Below, piece after piece: positions 8,597 through 18,479 of a stretch of 64,000 bases of DNA (its first letter is position 1; each line of letters opens with the position of its first letter). The DNA comes from Lentzea fradiae (GTDB lineage: Bacteria; Actinomycetota; Actinomycetes; Mycobacteriales; Pseudonocardiaceae). A program made the translations under genes and the position numbers. Under the pieces are notes generated by a model, which searched no databases, had not been told where the DNA came from, and worked only from the letters and a program-made list of their open reading frames with translations. Where the stretch lies: positions 1 through 64,000 of the forward strand of contig NZ_FNCC01000010.1 in the NCBI RefSeq assembly GCF_900100955.1. The letters are read 5' to 3'.

Positions 8597-9736
8597 GTGG
8601 CCGAGGCGTACATCATCGAGGCTGTGCGGACCCCGGCGGGCAGGCGCGGTGGCGGGCTCAGCCACGTGCACCCCGCCGATCTCGGCGCGCACGTGATCAC
8701 CGCGCTGCTCAACCGGGTCGACGTCGACCCGACCGACGTGGACGACGTGATCTTCGGGTGCGTGGACACCGTCGGCCCGCAGGCGGGAGACATCGCGAGG
8801 ACGTCGTGGCTCGCTGCCGGGTTCCCCGAGCAGGTGCCGGGCGTGACGGTCGACCGCCAGTGCGGGTCGAGCCAGCAGGCGCTGCACTTCGCGGCGCAGG
8901 CGGTGATGAGCGGCACGGCCGACGTGGTCGTGGCGGGTGGCGTGCAGAACATGTCCCGGGTGCCGATCGGGTCGGCGATGACAGCGGGGCCGGGTGGTCC
9001 GTTCGAGGGCTGCGAGGGCTGGCAGCACCGCTACGGCGCCGAGGAGGTCTCGCAGTTCCGCGCGGCCGACCTGATCGCCGTGCGGTGGGACCTGTCGCGC
9101 CGCGACATGGAGGAGTTCGCGCTCCAGAGCCACCTGCGGGCGATCACCGCGATCAAGGAGGGCCGGTTCGACCGCGAGATCGCGCCGGTCGACGGCGTCG
9201 CGGCCGACGAGTGTCCCCGCACGGACACCAGCGCCGAGAAGATGGCGAAGCTGCCGCCGTTGCGGCCGGGCGGCAGGACGACCGCCGCGTTGTCCTCGCA
9301 GATCTCCGACGGCGCCTCGGCGGTGCTGGTCGTGTCGGAACGGGTCGTGCGCGAGCACCGGCTGACCCCGCGGGCGCGCGTGCACCACCTGTCTGCCCGC
9401 GGTTCGGACCCGATCTACATGCTGACCGCGCCGATCCGTGCCACCCGCTACGCGCTCGACCGCGCGGGAATGTCCATCTCGAACATCGACCTGTTCGAGA
9501 TCAACGAGGCGTTCGCGTCGGTGGCGCTGGCGTGGGCCAAGGAGCTGGACGTCGACCTGGGCCGGGTGAACGTCAACGGGGGAGCGCTCGCCCTCGGGCA
9601 CCCGATCGGCGCGACCGGCACCAAGCTGCTCACCACGTTGCTGCACGAGCTGGAGCGGACGGGCGGCCGGTACGGGTTGCAGACGATGTGCGAGGGCGGC
9701 GGCCAGGCGAACGTGACGATCATCGAACGTCTCTGA
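8597..9736 (+). CDS. fadA6: Thiolase FadA6
   Basis: This 379-residue thiolase has the nucleophilic Cys at about residue 89 (DRQCGSSQQA), the NEAFA motif (FEINEAFASVAL), the His in GHPIGATG and the second Cys in TMCEGGGQAN. FadA6 (Rv3556c) carries out thiolysis of the ring-opened CoA ester after IpdAB. The GTG start follows a strong GAAGGAGG box. Its 3' end overlaps convergently with ipdC by 17 bases. It closes the fadE30-ipdF-kstR2 run. Confidence 0.87.
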   Translation: MAEAYIIEAVRTPAGRRGGGLSHVHPADLGAHVITALLNRVDVDPTDVDDVIFGCVDTVGPQAGDIARTSWLAAGFPEQVPGVTVDRQCGSSQQALHFAAQAVMSGTADVVVAGGVQNMSRVPIGSAMTAGPGGPFEGCEGWQHRYGAEEVSQFRAADLIAVRWDLSRRDMEEFALQSHLRAITAIKEGRFDREIAPVDGVAADECPRTDTSAEKMAKLPPLRPGGRTTAALSSQISDGASAVLVVSERVVREHRLTPRARVHHLSARGSDPIYMLTAPIRATRYALDRAGMSISNIDLFEINEAFASVALAWAKELDVDLGRVNVNGGALALGHPIGATGTKLLTTLLHELERTGGRYGLQTMCEGGGQANVTIIERL

Positions 9737-10769
9737 GACGGTCGATCGCGGCCTCGGCGTCCTCGACGATCCCGCCGATCAGGTCCGCGCACGACGGCAG
9801 GTCGCCGAGCAGCCCGGCGACCTGCCCGGACGCGAGCACGCCCGCGTCGGTCCTGCCCTCGACCAGCCCGGCCCGCAGCAGCATCGGCGTGTTGGCGGCC
9901 ATGACGACCTGCGCCCAGGTGAGGTCCCTGCCGTGCTTCATGGCCAGGCCGTCGCGGACCATCGTGCGCCAGCTCAGGCCGGTGTGCCGCTGGAACCTGG
10001 CCGCGTTCACGACCGCCCTGACCAGCCCGCTGACCCGTCCCGACCGCTCCAGGCGCTCGACGAGATCGGACCGCAGCACCCGGTGCGGCAGGCCGTCCAC
10101 GCGCGTGGTGACGACCGTGCCGTTCAGGTCTCGTCGCAGGTAAGCCTGCTTCACCGCGTCCGGGACCGTGCTCTCCCGCGTGAGCAGGAACCGCGTGCCC
10201 ATCGCGATCCCGGCCGCCCCGTACGCCAGCGCGGCGGCGAGACCCCGTCCGTCGAAGAAGCCGCCGGCCGCGACCACCGGGATGTCGACGGCGTCCAGCA
10301 CGCTCGGCAGCAACAACGTCGTGGCGACACCGCCCGTGTGGCCGCCGCCCTCGCCGCCCTGGACGATCACCGCGTGGGCGCCCCACTTCGCGACCTTCTC
10401 CGCGTGCCGGGCCGCTCCGACCGACGGGATCACGACGACACCCGCATCGCTCAGCTTGGCGATCATGTCCGGTTTCGGGGCCAGCGCGAACGACGCCACC
10501 TTCACCCGTTCCCGGATCAGCAGGTCGATCCGCTCCGGGGCGTCGTGCGCGTCGGCCCGCAGGTTCACGCCGAACGGCGCGGACGTGCGGTTCTTCGTCT
10601 CCTTGATGGCCGCTTCGAGCTCGGCGTAGGACATCGTGGCCGACGCCAGCACGCCGAGCCCGCCCGCCTCGGCCGTCGCGGACACCAGCCGCGGCCCGGC
10701 GACCCAGCCCATCCCGGTCTGCACGACCGGGTGCCGGACGCCCACCAGGTCGGTCAGCGCCGTCCTCAC
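9720..10769 (-). CDS. ipdC: Flavin-dependent IpdC (nitronate monooxygenase fold)
   Basis: This 349-residue TIM-barrel flavoprotein of the nitronate monooxygenase/2-nitropropane dioxygenase fold has VVQTGMGWVAG at the N-terminus, VIVQGGEGGGHTGG and PVVAAGGFFDGRG for FMN binding. IpdC (Rv3553) acts on the hydroxylated indane-CoA intermediate between FadE30/IpdF and ring opening. It is the last gene of echA20-ipdA-ipdB-ipdC; its GTG overlaps the ipdB stop as GTGA. M. tuberculosis carries ipdA, ipdB and ipdC in the same order. Confidence 0.86.
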   Translation of the reverse strand: MRTALTDLVGVRHPVVQTGMGWVAGPRLVSATAEAGGLGVLASATMSYAELEAAIKETKNRTSAPFGVNLRADAHDAPERIDLLIRERVKVASFALAPKPDMIAKLSDAGVVVIPSVGAARHAEKVAKWGAHAVIVQGGEGGGHTGGVATTLLLPSVLDAVDIPVVAAGGFFDGRGLAAALAYGAAGIAMGTRFLLTRESTVPDAVKQAYLRRDLNGTVVTTRVDGLPHRVLRSDLVERLERSGRVSGLVRAVVNAARFQRHTGLSWRTMVRDGLAMKHGRDLTWAQVVMAANTPMLLRAGLVEGRTDAGVLASGQVAGLLGDLPSCADLIGGIVEDAEAAIDRLRDVR

Positions 10770-11479
10770 CGCGGGACTTCCCCGTCCCGCTTGGCGTCCG
10801 GGTCGAGCCTGGTCCGGATCAGCTCCAGCTCCTCGTCCGTCGGCAGCCGGGTCTCGCCGACGTCCGTGGCCACCAGCGGGAACGACGTCTGCTTCCGCAC
10901 CTCGTCGACCGAGACGCCGGGGTGCACGGACACGATCCGCATGGAGTGGTCGGGTGTGGCGAAGTCGAGCACGGCGAGGTTCGTGACGACGCGGTGGACG
11001 TCGTGGAACGGCCCGGTCGCGCGGTCGTAGCCGACACCGGAGACCACGTCGACCGCCTCGACCAGCACGCGCGGGCTGTGCCGCGGCACCCAGTAGCTGG
11101 TGCGGTGGTTGATGGTGTTGCCGGGGGCGCCGCGGAACCCGAGCAGCTGCCGGGTGGGCCGGGCGTGGTCGCCGATCGCGGAGATGTTCTGGTTGCCGAA
11201 CCGGTCGACCTGGTTCGCGCCCATCACGACGTGCCGGCGGCCGTGCGCGACGACGTCGAACACCTTCCGGTACGGCAGCCATCCCTCCACAGTGGACTCC
11301 GGGGTGAGCAGGAACGCCTCGCCGTCGCTGAGCAGCAGGCCGGGTTCGGTGGTGAGCCTGGCCAGCTTCGCGCCGAGCGACGGGATGAGCCCCATCGGGC
11401 TGGCGAGGGTCTCCCCGGCCCCGGCGAACAGGTCGGCGCAGGCGGTCACGCACACCTCGGCCCGCGTGATGTCGCTCAT
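10766..11479 (-). CDS. ipdB: Ring-C hydrolase beta subunit IpdB (CoA-transferase fold)
   Basis: This 237-residue CoA-transferase-fold subunit contains GANQVDRFGNQNISAIG and a C-terminal TDVGETRLPTDEELELI. Together with IpdA it forms the heteromeric hydrolase that opens the last steroid ring (COCHEA-CoA). IpdAB belongs to the CoA-transferase superfamily but does not transfer CoA. The ATG overlaps the ipdA stop as ATGA, as expected for subunits made in equal amounts. Confidence 0.89.
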   Translation of the reverse strand: MSDITRAEVCVTACADLFAGAGETLASPMGLIPSLGAKLARLTTEPGLLLSDGEAFLLTPESTVEGWLPYRKVFDVVAHGRRHVVMGANQVDRFGNQNISAIGDHARPTRQLLGFRGAPGNTINHRTSYWVPRHSPRVLVEAVDVVSGVGYDRATGPFHDVHRVVTNLAVLDFATPDHSMRIVSVHPGVSVDEVRKQTSFPLVATDVGETRLPTDEELELIRTRLDPDAKRDGEVPR

Positions 11480-12273
11480 CCCAGCAACCTCTCGTAGAAC
11501 TCCGGCCACTTCTCCAGGTCGGTGGCCGCCGCGGCGTACTCGCGTTGCAGGGCCTCGTCGCGGCCGTAGTCGGGCACGCAGCTCGTGAACCCGGCCCCAC
11601 CCGGCGCCTCCACCACGCCGTCGACCATCATCCGGTTGAGCAGCAACGTCTGCGGCGGTCCCTCGAACGTCTCCACGACGCGCTCGCACGACACGTACCG
11701 CCGGTCCGCCGCCAGGCAGAACAGGTCGTCGAAGTACGGGTCGGGGCCGAGGTACTGGGCGTTGCCGTGCTTGTCCGCCCGGTTGAGGTGGACCAGCGCG
11801 ACGTCGAGCTTCAGGGCCGGCATGGCGACCAGCTCCTCGCCGTCGTCATACGGCGACCGCACGGTCCTGATCTCCGGCGCGTACGTCAGCACGTCCGACC
11901 CGAGCCCCGCCCTGATCGGCAGGAACGGCAACCGGTGCCCGGCCGCGCGCAGCCCCGTCTGGAACATGCCCTCGTCCAGCTCCAGCACCTCGACGGCGCC
12001 GGTCTCGCGGGCTCGCCTGAACCACGGGTCGTACGGGATCGAGTCGAGCGAGACGAACCCGTAGACGAGCTTGCGCACCTTGCCCGCCGCGCACAGCAAC
12101 CCGACGTCCGGCCCGCCGTACGTGACGACGGTGAGGTCCTCGACCCGGGTCTTGAGCAGTGCCTTGACCAGCGCCATCGGCTTGCGCCGCGACCCCCAGC
12201 CGCCGATGCCGACGGTCATGCCGTCCTTGATCCCGCCGACGGCCTCGTCAGCCGTCATTCGCTTGTCGCGCAT
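11476..12273 (-). CDS. ipdA: Ring-C hydrolase alpha subunit IpdA (CoA-transferase fold)
   Basis: This 265-residue subunit starts MRDKRMTADEAVGGIKDGMT and shows GIGGWGSRRKPMALV, the CoA-transferase glycine loop. The stretch LELDEGMFQTGLRAAGH includes Glu101, which I take as the probable counterpart of the essential glutamate of M. tuberculosis IpdA (by position only). The ATG at 12273 has a GGAG box 3 bases upstream and overlaps echA20 by 26 bases; an ATG at 12258 would reduce the overlap but lacks a box. Confidence 0.88.
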   Translation of the reverse strand: MRDKRMTADEAVGGIKDGMTVGIGGWGSRRKPMALVKALLKTRVEDLTVVTYGGPDVGLLCAAGKVRKLVYGFVSLDSIPYDPWFRRARETGAVEVLELDEGMFQTGLRAAGHRLPFLPIRAGLGSDVLTYAPEIRTVRSPYDDGEELVAMPALKLDVALVHLNRADKHGNAQYLGPDPYFDDLFCLAADRRYVSCERVVETFEGPPQTLLLNRMMVDGVVEAPGGAGFTSCVPDYGRDEALQREYAAAATDLEKWPEFYERLLG

Positions 12274-13015
12274 GGTCTCCGTCCAGGAATGCCTGCCGGG
12301 CGTGGTCGGACACCCCGGTGAGGTTCAGCTCGAAGGTGAAGCCCTGCTCGAAGCGGTAGCTCCGGTGCACGCGCTGCGGGTCGATGCCGTTGATGGCCTC
12401 CTTGGCCGCGCGGATCACCGCCGGGTCTTTCGTCGCGATCTCCTTCGCGATGACCCGCGCCGCGTCGTCGAGCCGCGCTCGCGGCACCACCTCGATGACG
12501 CTGCCGTGGTGGTGCAACGTCTGCGCGCTGACGTTGCGGGCCGTGTAGTACAGCGTCCGCATCAGGTGCTGCGGCACGAGCCGCGCCAAGTGCGTGGCCG
12601 CCCCGAGCGCCCCGCGGTCCACCTCCGGCAGCCCGAACGTGGCGTCGTCGGAGGCGACGATGATGTCCGCGTTGCCGACCAGCCCGACCCCGCCGCCCAG
12701 GCAGAACCCGTGCACCGCCACGATCACCGGCACCGCGCAGTCGTACACGGCCGCGAAAGCCCTGGCGCATCCCCGGTTCGCGGCGATCAGCGCGTCGTAC
12801 CCGGTGGAGCGCTGGATCTCCTTGAGGTCGACCCCCGCGCAGAACCCGCGGTTCTCGGCCCGCAGGACCACCACCCGCGAGCGCGGGTCCTCACCCGCGC
12901 CCGTCGTCGCCTCGGCCAGCTCGAACCAGCCGCGCGACGGGATCGCGTTGACCGGCGGGTAGTCGACGGTGATCTCGACGATGCCGTTTTCGGTGTGGCT
13001 GCTGGAGATTCCCAT
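12248..13015 (-). CDS. echA20: Ring-D hydrolase EchA20 (crotonase fold)
   Basis: This 255-residue crotonase-family protein has VDYPPVNAIPSRGWFEL, the oxyanion segments RGFCAGVDLKEIQ and GFCLGGGVGLVGNADI, and GLPEVDRGALGAATHL. EchA20 (Rv3550) hydrolytically opens ring D of the 5-oxo indane CoA ester. It is first in the minus-strand operon with ipdA, ipdB and ipdC. A GGAAGG box precedes the ATG, and the KstR2-like palindrome lies about 20 bases upstream. Confidence 0.87.
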   Translation of the reverse strand: MGISSSHTENGIVEITVDYPPVNAIPSRGWFELAEATTGAGEDPRSRVVVLRAENRGFCAGVDLKEIQRSTGYDALIAANRGCARAFAAVYDCAVPVIVAVHGFCLGGGVGLVGNADIIVASDDATFGLPEVDRGALGAATHLARLVPQHLMRTLYYTARNVSAQTLHHHGSVIEVVPRARLDDAARVIAKEIATKDPAVIRAAKEAINGIDPQRVHRSYRFEQGFTFELNLTGVSDHARQAFLDGDHARQANDG

Positions 13016-13030
13016 CGCGCCGCCTTCCGA

Positions 13031-13048
13031 ACCAAGCGATTGCTTGGT
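13031..13048. promoter_or_regulatory. KstR2-like operator, echA20 / SDR divergent promoter
   Basis: Arms ACCAAG and CTTGGT are perfect inverted copies separated by six bases (CGATTG). Scored against the two-base-spacer KstR2 consensus AnCAAGnnCTTGnT, the best register is 13035-13048 with two mismatches in the left arm. Its place between two C/D-ring operons supports KstR2 control, probably weaker than at 6128. The unusual spacing is noted as a finding. Confidence 0.65.
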
Positions 13049-13078
13049 AATTTAGCAGCGCCGGAGCGACCGGGGTAG

Positions 13079-13840
13079 GTGCTGGTGGAACTGGACCTCG
13101 ACGGAGCAGTGGTCCTGGTGACGGGCGGCGTGCGGGGTGTCGGTCTGGGCATCACCCGCGCGTTCCTCGCCGCCGGGGCGGTGGTGGTGACGTGCGCCCG
13201 GCGCCCGGCCGAGGTGCCCGGCGCCACCTTCTTGCCTTGCGACGTCCGCGAAGCGGACCAGGTCTCCGCTGTGATGTCCGACGTCGTCTCCCGGTTCGGC
13301 CGCCTCGACGTCGTCGTGAACAACGCGGGCGGAGCCCCGTTCGCGCTGGCCGACCGGGCTTCGCCGCGGTTTCACTCGAAGATCGTGGAGCTCAACCTGC
13401 TGGCACCGTTGCTGGTGGCGCAGGCGGCGTTCGAGGTGATGCGCGACTCCGGCGGGTCGATCGTGAACGTGAGCAGCGTGTCCGGCCGCCGCCCCTCACC
13501 GGGCACCGCCGCCTATGGTGCCGCCAAGGCCGGGCTGGAGAGCCTGACCTCGTCCCTGGCCGTGGAATGGGCGCCCTCCGTGCGGGTCAACGCCCTGGCC
13601 GTGGGGATGGTGCGGACCGAGCAGTCGCACCTGCACTACGGGTCCGAGGCCGGGATCGAGGCCGTCGCACGCACCGTTCCCCTGGGGCGGCTCGCCACTC
13701 CGGACGAAGTCGGTGCCTGTGCCGTGTTTCTCGCCTCCCCGCTGGCGTCTTATGTCACCGGCGCGACGTTGCTCGTGCATGGCGGGGGAGAGGTGCCCGC
13801 GTTCCTGGCCGCTTCCGATGCCGATGGGGGATCGTCGTGA
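13079..13840 (+). CDS. Short-chain dehydrogenase, Rv3549c-like
   Basis: This 253-residue SDR has the NAD(P) site VTGGVRGVGLGITRA, NNAGGAPF, the catalytic NVSSVSGRR and YGAAKAG, and a C-terminal GATLLVHGGGEVP. By position (beside echA20, divergent, followed by another SDR) it corresponds to Rv3549c of the KstR2 regulon, whose reaction is unsettled. The GTG start has no strong ribosome-binding site; a GTG at 13085 is an alternative. It overlaps the next gene by GTGA. Confidence 0.78.
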   Translation: MLVELDLDGAVVLVTGGVRGVGLGITRAFLAAGAVVVTCARRPAEVPGATFLPCDVREADQVSAVMSDVVSRFGRLDVVVNNAGGAPFALADRASPRFHSKIVELNLLAPLLVAQAAFEVMRDSGGSIVNVSSVSGRRPSPGTAAYGAAKAGLESLTSSLAVEWAPSVRVNALAVGMVRTEQSHLHYGSEAGIEAVARTVPLGRLATPDEVGACAVFLASPLASYVTGATLLVHGGGEVPAFLAASDADGGSS

Positions 13841-14703
13841 CGTTGTTGTGCGAGGACCGGGTTGTCGTCATCACCGGTGCCGGCCGCGGCATCGGCCGAG
13901 CACACGCCCTGGCGTTCGCCGCCGCCGGTGCTCGGGTGGTGGTGAACGACGTGTCTTCCGAGGCCGCTGCCGAGGTTGCCGCTCTGATCGGGTCCCGTGC
14001 CGTGGTTTCCGATGACGACGTTTCGACTTGGGCTGGTGCTTCGGCGGTCGTGTCGGCCGCGGTTGACTCTTTCGGGCGGCTCGACGTCTTGGTCAACAAC
14101 GCTGGGATCGTGCGGGACCGGATGATCGTCAGCGGTGGCGAGGAGGAGTGGGACGAGGTGGTGCGGGTGCACCTCAAGGGCCACTTCGCTCCGCTCCACC
14201 ATGCTGCTGCTTATTGGCGTGGGGTGGTCAAGGCCGGCGGCCGTGTTTCCGGACGGGTCATCAACACTTCTTCCGGGGCTGGGTTGTTCGGGAGTGTCGG
14301 GCAGGCTTCCTACTCGGCTGCCAAGGCCGGGATCGCGTCGTTGACGTTGGTGGCGGCGGCTGAGCTGGGGAGGTACGGGGTGACTGTCAACGCCATCGCG
14401 CCTGCCGCTCGGACTCGGATGACCTCGTCCGCTTTCGCTTCGATGATGGCGTTGCCGGAGTCCGGTTTCGACGCCATGGCGCCGGAGAACGTGTCGCCGT
14501 TGGTGGTGTGGTTGGGGAGTGCGGAGGCTTCGGACGTCACTGGGCGGATGTTCGAGGTTGATGGGGGGAGGGTTTGTGTTGTGCATGGGTGGCGGCGAGG
14601 GGATGAGGTGGACAAGGGGGAACGGTGGGAAGTGGGGGAGTTGGGGGAGGTGGTTCGGCGGTTGGTGGCTACTGATCGGGGGGTGCCGGTGTACGGGGCT
14701 TAG
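13837..14703 (+). CDS. Short-chain dehydrogenase, Rv3548c-like
   Basis: This 288-residue SDR has VITGAGRGIGRAHALAFAAAG, NNAGIVRDRM and the catalytic NTSSGAGLFGS...YSAAKAGI. It carries the family's C-terminal extension ending GVPVYGA, as I recall for Rv3548c. It is a 3-oxoacyl reductase-type or hydroxyacyl-CoA dehydrogenase of the C/D-ring module. Codon use changes inside the gene: from about 13,960 onward many third positions are T or G (GCT, TCT, GTT), whereas neighbours use almost only C or G. The reading frame stays intact. Confidence 0.78.
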   Translation: MTLLCEDRVVVITGAGRGIGRAHALAFAAAGARVVVNDVSSEAAAEVAALIGSRAVVSDDDVSTWAGASAVVSAAVDSFGRLDVLVNNAGIVRDRMIVSGGEEEWDEVVRVHLKGHFAPLHHAAAYWRGVVKAGGRVSGRVINTSSGAGLFGSVGQASYSAAKAGIASLTLVAAAELGRYGVTVNAIAPAARTRMTSSAFASMMALPESGFDAMAPENVSPLVVWLGSAEASDVTGRMFEVDGGRVCVVHGWRRGDEVDKGERWEVGELGEVVRRLVATDRGVPVYGA

Positions 14704-14753
14704 GTGAAGGGCTTGCCGGGGTCGGACGAGCCCAGACCGACCGGGTCTGCGGT

Positions 14754-15359
14754 TCAACCACGGCCGGGCCTGGGGCGCCCCGGGAAATCCCCGCGTGCTT
14801 TCGGCGCCTGCGAGTGGTGCCAGTCTCGCTTCAGGAGGCCGAAGACCCAGGAGTCGGACACCTCGCCGTTCACGATGCAGTCCTCTCGCAGGGTGCCTTC
14901 CCTCACGAAGCCGAGCTTCTGCAGGACGTTGGCCGATGCCAGGTTGCGGGTGTCGGTCTCTGCCTGCACCCGGTTGAGATCCAGGGTGTCGAACGCCCAC
15001 TGCAGCAGGGCGTGTGCTGCCTCCGTCGCGTAGCCGTGGCCCCACATCGGCTCGTCCAGGACGTAGCCCAGTGACGCGCTGCGGTAGTCCGGGTTCCACC
15101 TGGTCACGCCCAGCCAGCCGGCGAAGGTGCCGTCTGCTGCTCGCTCGATCACCACTCGTGCCCCGGTGCCGTCGTCCTCGATCATCTTGGACGTGGTTAT
15201 GAGGCGCTCGGCCAGAGAACGGTCGGTCCACGGCGGGGAGTCCCAGTAGCGCATCACGGTGATGTCGCTGTGCAGGGCGAAGAGAGCGTCCGCGTCCTCG
15301 TCGGTGAAGGGACGCAGACGCAGGCGGGCGGTGTGGAGCAGCGGGGTGGTCAAGGACAT
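14754..15359 (-). CDS. GNAT acetyltransferase, RimJ/RimL type
   Basis: This 201-residue GNAT protein starts MSLTTPLLHTARLRLRPFTD. It has the beta4-alpha3 acetyl-CoA segment WGHGYATEAAHALLQWAF and the typical VQAETDTRNLASANVLQKLGF, both characteristic of the RimJ/RimL group that acetylates N-terminal amines. The last ~20 residues (HHSQAPKARGDFPGRPRPGR) are a low-complexity tail. It has no clear link to sterol genes and sits between the C/D-ring module and cyp125, perhaps as a bystander. Confidence 0.8.
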   Translation of the reverse strand: MSLTTPLLHTARLRLRPFTDEDADALFALHSDITVMRYWDSPPWTDRSLAERLITTSKMIEDDGTGARVVIERAADGTFAGWLGVTRWNPDYRSASLGYVLDEPMWGHGYATEAAHALLQWAFDTLDLNRVQAETDTRNLASANVLQKLGFVREGTLREDCIVNGEVSDSWVFGLLKRDWHHSQAPKARGDFPGRPRPGRG

Positions 15360-15416
15360 GTGCCGATCCTGCGTCCTCGCCGCCGGGACGGCACCCGAAT
15401 ATTTTGGTGTGCCCGA

Positions 15417-16649
15417 TCAGGTGTACTGGACGCGGAACTCCTTGATGCCGTTCAGCCAGCCTGAGCGGAGGCGGCGGGGCTCGGCTGTCTGTCTGATGTT
15501 CGGCATGGTGTCGGCGATCGCGTTGAAGATCAGGTCGATCTCCAGGCGGGCCAGGTTCGCGCCGATGCAGAAGTGGGCGCCGCTGCCGCCGAAGCCCAGG
15601 TGCGGGTTGGGGTCTCTGGTGATGTCGAAGACTTCCGGGGCGGTGAAGACCTCCTCGTCGAAGTTCGCCGACGAGTAGAACATGCCCACTCGCTGGCCCT
15701 TCTTGATCTCCACGCCGCTCAGTTCCGTGTCGGCCATCGCCGTGCGCTGGAAGGAGACGACCGGGGTGGCCCAGCGGACGATCTCGTCCGCTGTCGTGGG
15801 TGGGCGGTCGGACTTGAAGAGGTCCCACTGGTCCGGGTGGTCGAAGAACGCCTTCATGCCGTGGGTGATGGCGTTGCGGGTGGTCTCGTTGCCGGCGACG
15901 GCCAGGAGGAGGACGAAGAAGCCGAACTCCTCCGACGCCAGGCCCGCGCCGTCCACATCGGCCTGGACCAGTTTGGTGACGATGTCGTGGCGGGGGCACT
16001 TGCGGCGGTCTTCCGCCATCGTCCAGGAGTAGCCCAGCAGTTCGGTGGCGGCGACGAGGGGTTCGATCTCGAACTCCGGGTCGTCGTAGGCGATCATCTG
16101 GTTGGACCAGTCGAAGATCTTGCGGCGGTCGTCCTGGGGGATGCCGATCAGTTCGGCGATCGCCTGCAGCGGGAGCTCGCAGGCCACGTCGGACACGAAG
16201 TCGCCGCTGCCCTTGGCCAGTGCCTCGGTCACGATCTTCTCGGCTCGGGCGGTCAGGGCCTCGCGCAGGGCGTTGACCGCTCTCGGGGTGAAGCCGCGGG
16301 AGACGATGCCGCGTTGCTTCGTGTGGGTGGGCGGGTCCATGTTGAGCAGGAGGAGGCGCTGCATGTCGATGTTGTCGCGCGGCATGTCGTCCTTGAAGCG
16401 GATGATCGCCGTGTTCTCGCGACTGGAGAACAGCTCGCTGTTGCGCGAGACCTCCTTGACGTCGTGGTGCCTGGTCACGACCCAGTAGCCCTCGTCGTCG
16501 AAGCCGCCCTGGCCCGGTGGTTTGGGGTTCCACCAGATCGGCGCGGTCCTGCGCAGCTCCGCGAACTCCTCGTGCGGCAGGCGGCTCGCGTACATGTCGG
16601 GGTCGGTGAAGTCGAAGCCTTCCGGGATGCGCGGCTTGCCCACAGGCAC
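15417..16649 (-). CDS. cyp125: Cytochrome P450 CYP125, sterol 26(27)-hydroxylase
   Basis: CYP125 oxidises the terminal methyl of cholesterol or cholestenone to the acid, starting side-chain breakdown. The 410-residue P450 shows the I-helix VAGNETTRNAI and the heme loop FGGSGAHFCIGANLAR with the Cys ligand near residue 361. The opening IPEGFDFTDPDMYASRLP and the end RRLRSGWLNGIKEFRVQY match CYP125 closely. It starts with GTG and lies 9 bases from a KstR palindrome. Divergent from fadA5. The 3Fe-4S ferredoxin at 42.1 kb is a possible redox partner. Confidence 0.92.
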   Translation of the reverse strand: MPVGKPRIPEGFDFTDPDMYASRLPHEEFAELRRTAPIWWNPKPPGQGGFDDEGYWVVTRHHDVKEVSRNSELFSSRENTAIIRFKDDMPRDNIDMQRLLLLNMDPPTHTKQRGIVSRGFTPRAVNALREALTARAEKIVTEALAKGSGDFVSDVACELPLQAIAELIGIPQDDRRKIFDWSNQMIAYDDPEFEIEPLVAATELLGYSWTMAEDRRKCPRHDIVTKLVQADVDGAGLASEEFGFFVLLLAVAGNETTRNAITHGMKAFFDHPDQWDLFKSDRPPTTADEIVRWATPVVSFQRTAMADTELSGVEIKKGQRVGMFYSSANFDEEVFTAPEVFDITRDPNPHLGFGGSGAHFCIGANLARLEIDLIFNAIADTMPNIRQTAEPRRLRSGWLNGIKEFRVQYT

Positions 16650-16657
16650 CTCCTAGG

Positions 16658-16671
16658 TGGAACGCGTTCTA
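16658..16671. promoter_or_regulatory. KstR operator, cyp125 side
   Basis: The sequence TGGAACGCGTTCTA fits the KstR consensus TnnAACnnGTTnnA at all fixed positions and lies 9 bases upstream of cyp125. KstR is the TetR repressor of upper sterol catabolism. Its gene is not in this window. Confidence 0.85.
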
Positions 16672-16703
16672 TCTGATTCAAACACGCTTGCGCCTTGTGC
16701 TGA

Positions 16704-17897
<1,194 letters not shown>

Positions 17898-18041
17898 GCG
17901 CCGCGTCGAGGTAGGGCGGTCGCTGCCGGGTACGCGCCAGATCCGGCGAAGCGAGCCGTCCTCCCTTGCGCGGCTGCTGTGCGGCAAAACCCCAATCGCG
18001 ATCGTCACGCAGCGGCGATGCGGTCAGCCCTGAGCTACCCA

Positions 18042-18479
18042 TCAAGGCGTGCGCAACGTCCCCAACGCCCTCTCCGTCTCCCAGAACGCCCGGACGGACC
18101 GGACAAGCCCGTCCTCCCCGACGTTGTAAACAAACACCCCCTCGGTGTCGACCTGAGCCCCACCAGGCAAAACAGCAGTGATAACCCCAACGTTCGCACA
18201 CTCGGACCCGGCGGCGAACGAGTCGTGGATGACGAACGAGAACCGCTCGACAGGCCCGATGGCCATGTCCCAAAAAGCAGAAATGGCCTCGACCCCCCGA
18301 TGCCCCTTCCCCTCGGCATCGAACATCGAGGGCCCGACAGGGTCCTCCACCACGGCATCAGGCGAGAACAGAGCCAGCCACTCGGCCTTGGCCCCCCGGC
18401 ACACGGCGTCCATCGACTTCCACGACGCCACCCTGGCAGGCGTCTCCGTCCGGGAAGCCTTCCACTCCACAGCCGTCAC
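18042..18479 (-). CDS. KSI/SnoaL-fold protein in the ltp operon
   Basis: This 145-residue protein has the NTF2/SnoaL/ketosteroid-isomerase cone fold pattern: WLALFSPDAVVEDPVGPS, HRGVEAISAFWD, and VHDSFAAGSECANVGVI. The VVEDPVG motif resembles the region carrying the catalytic Asp of delta5-3-ketosteroid isomerases, but the family is catalytically diverse. Its GTG overlaps the stop of the upstream LLM gene (GTGA), so it belongs to the Ltp3/Ltp4 operon. It could isomerise the steroid nucleus or hydrate a side-chain intermediate; neither is proven. Confidence 0.72.
   Translation of the reverse strand: MTAVEWKASRTETPARVASWKSMDAVCRGAKAEWLALFSPDAVVEDPVGPSMFDAEGKGHRGVEAISAFWDMAIGPVERFSFVIHDSFAAGSECANVGVITAVLPGGAQVDTEGVFVYNVGEDGLVRSVRAFWETERALGTLRTP

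Noticed and set aside
18042..18479. Calling the KSI-fold gene a ketosteroid delta5-isomerase
   Set aside because: The fold is visible, but the catalytic Tyr/Asp set could not be placed with confidence, and SnoaL-fold proteins have many activities.
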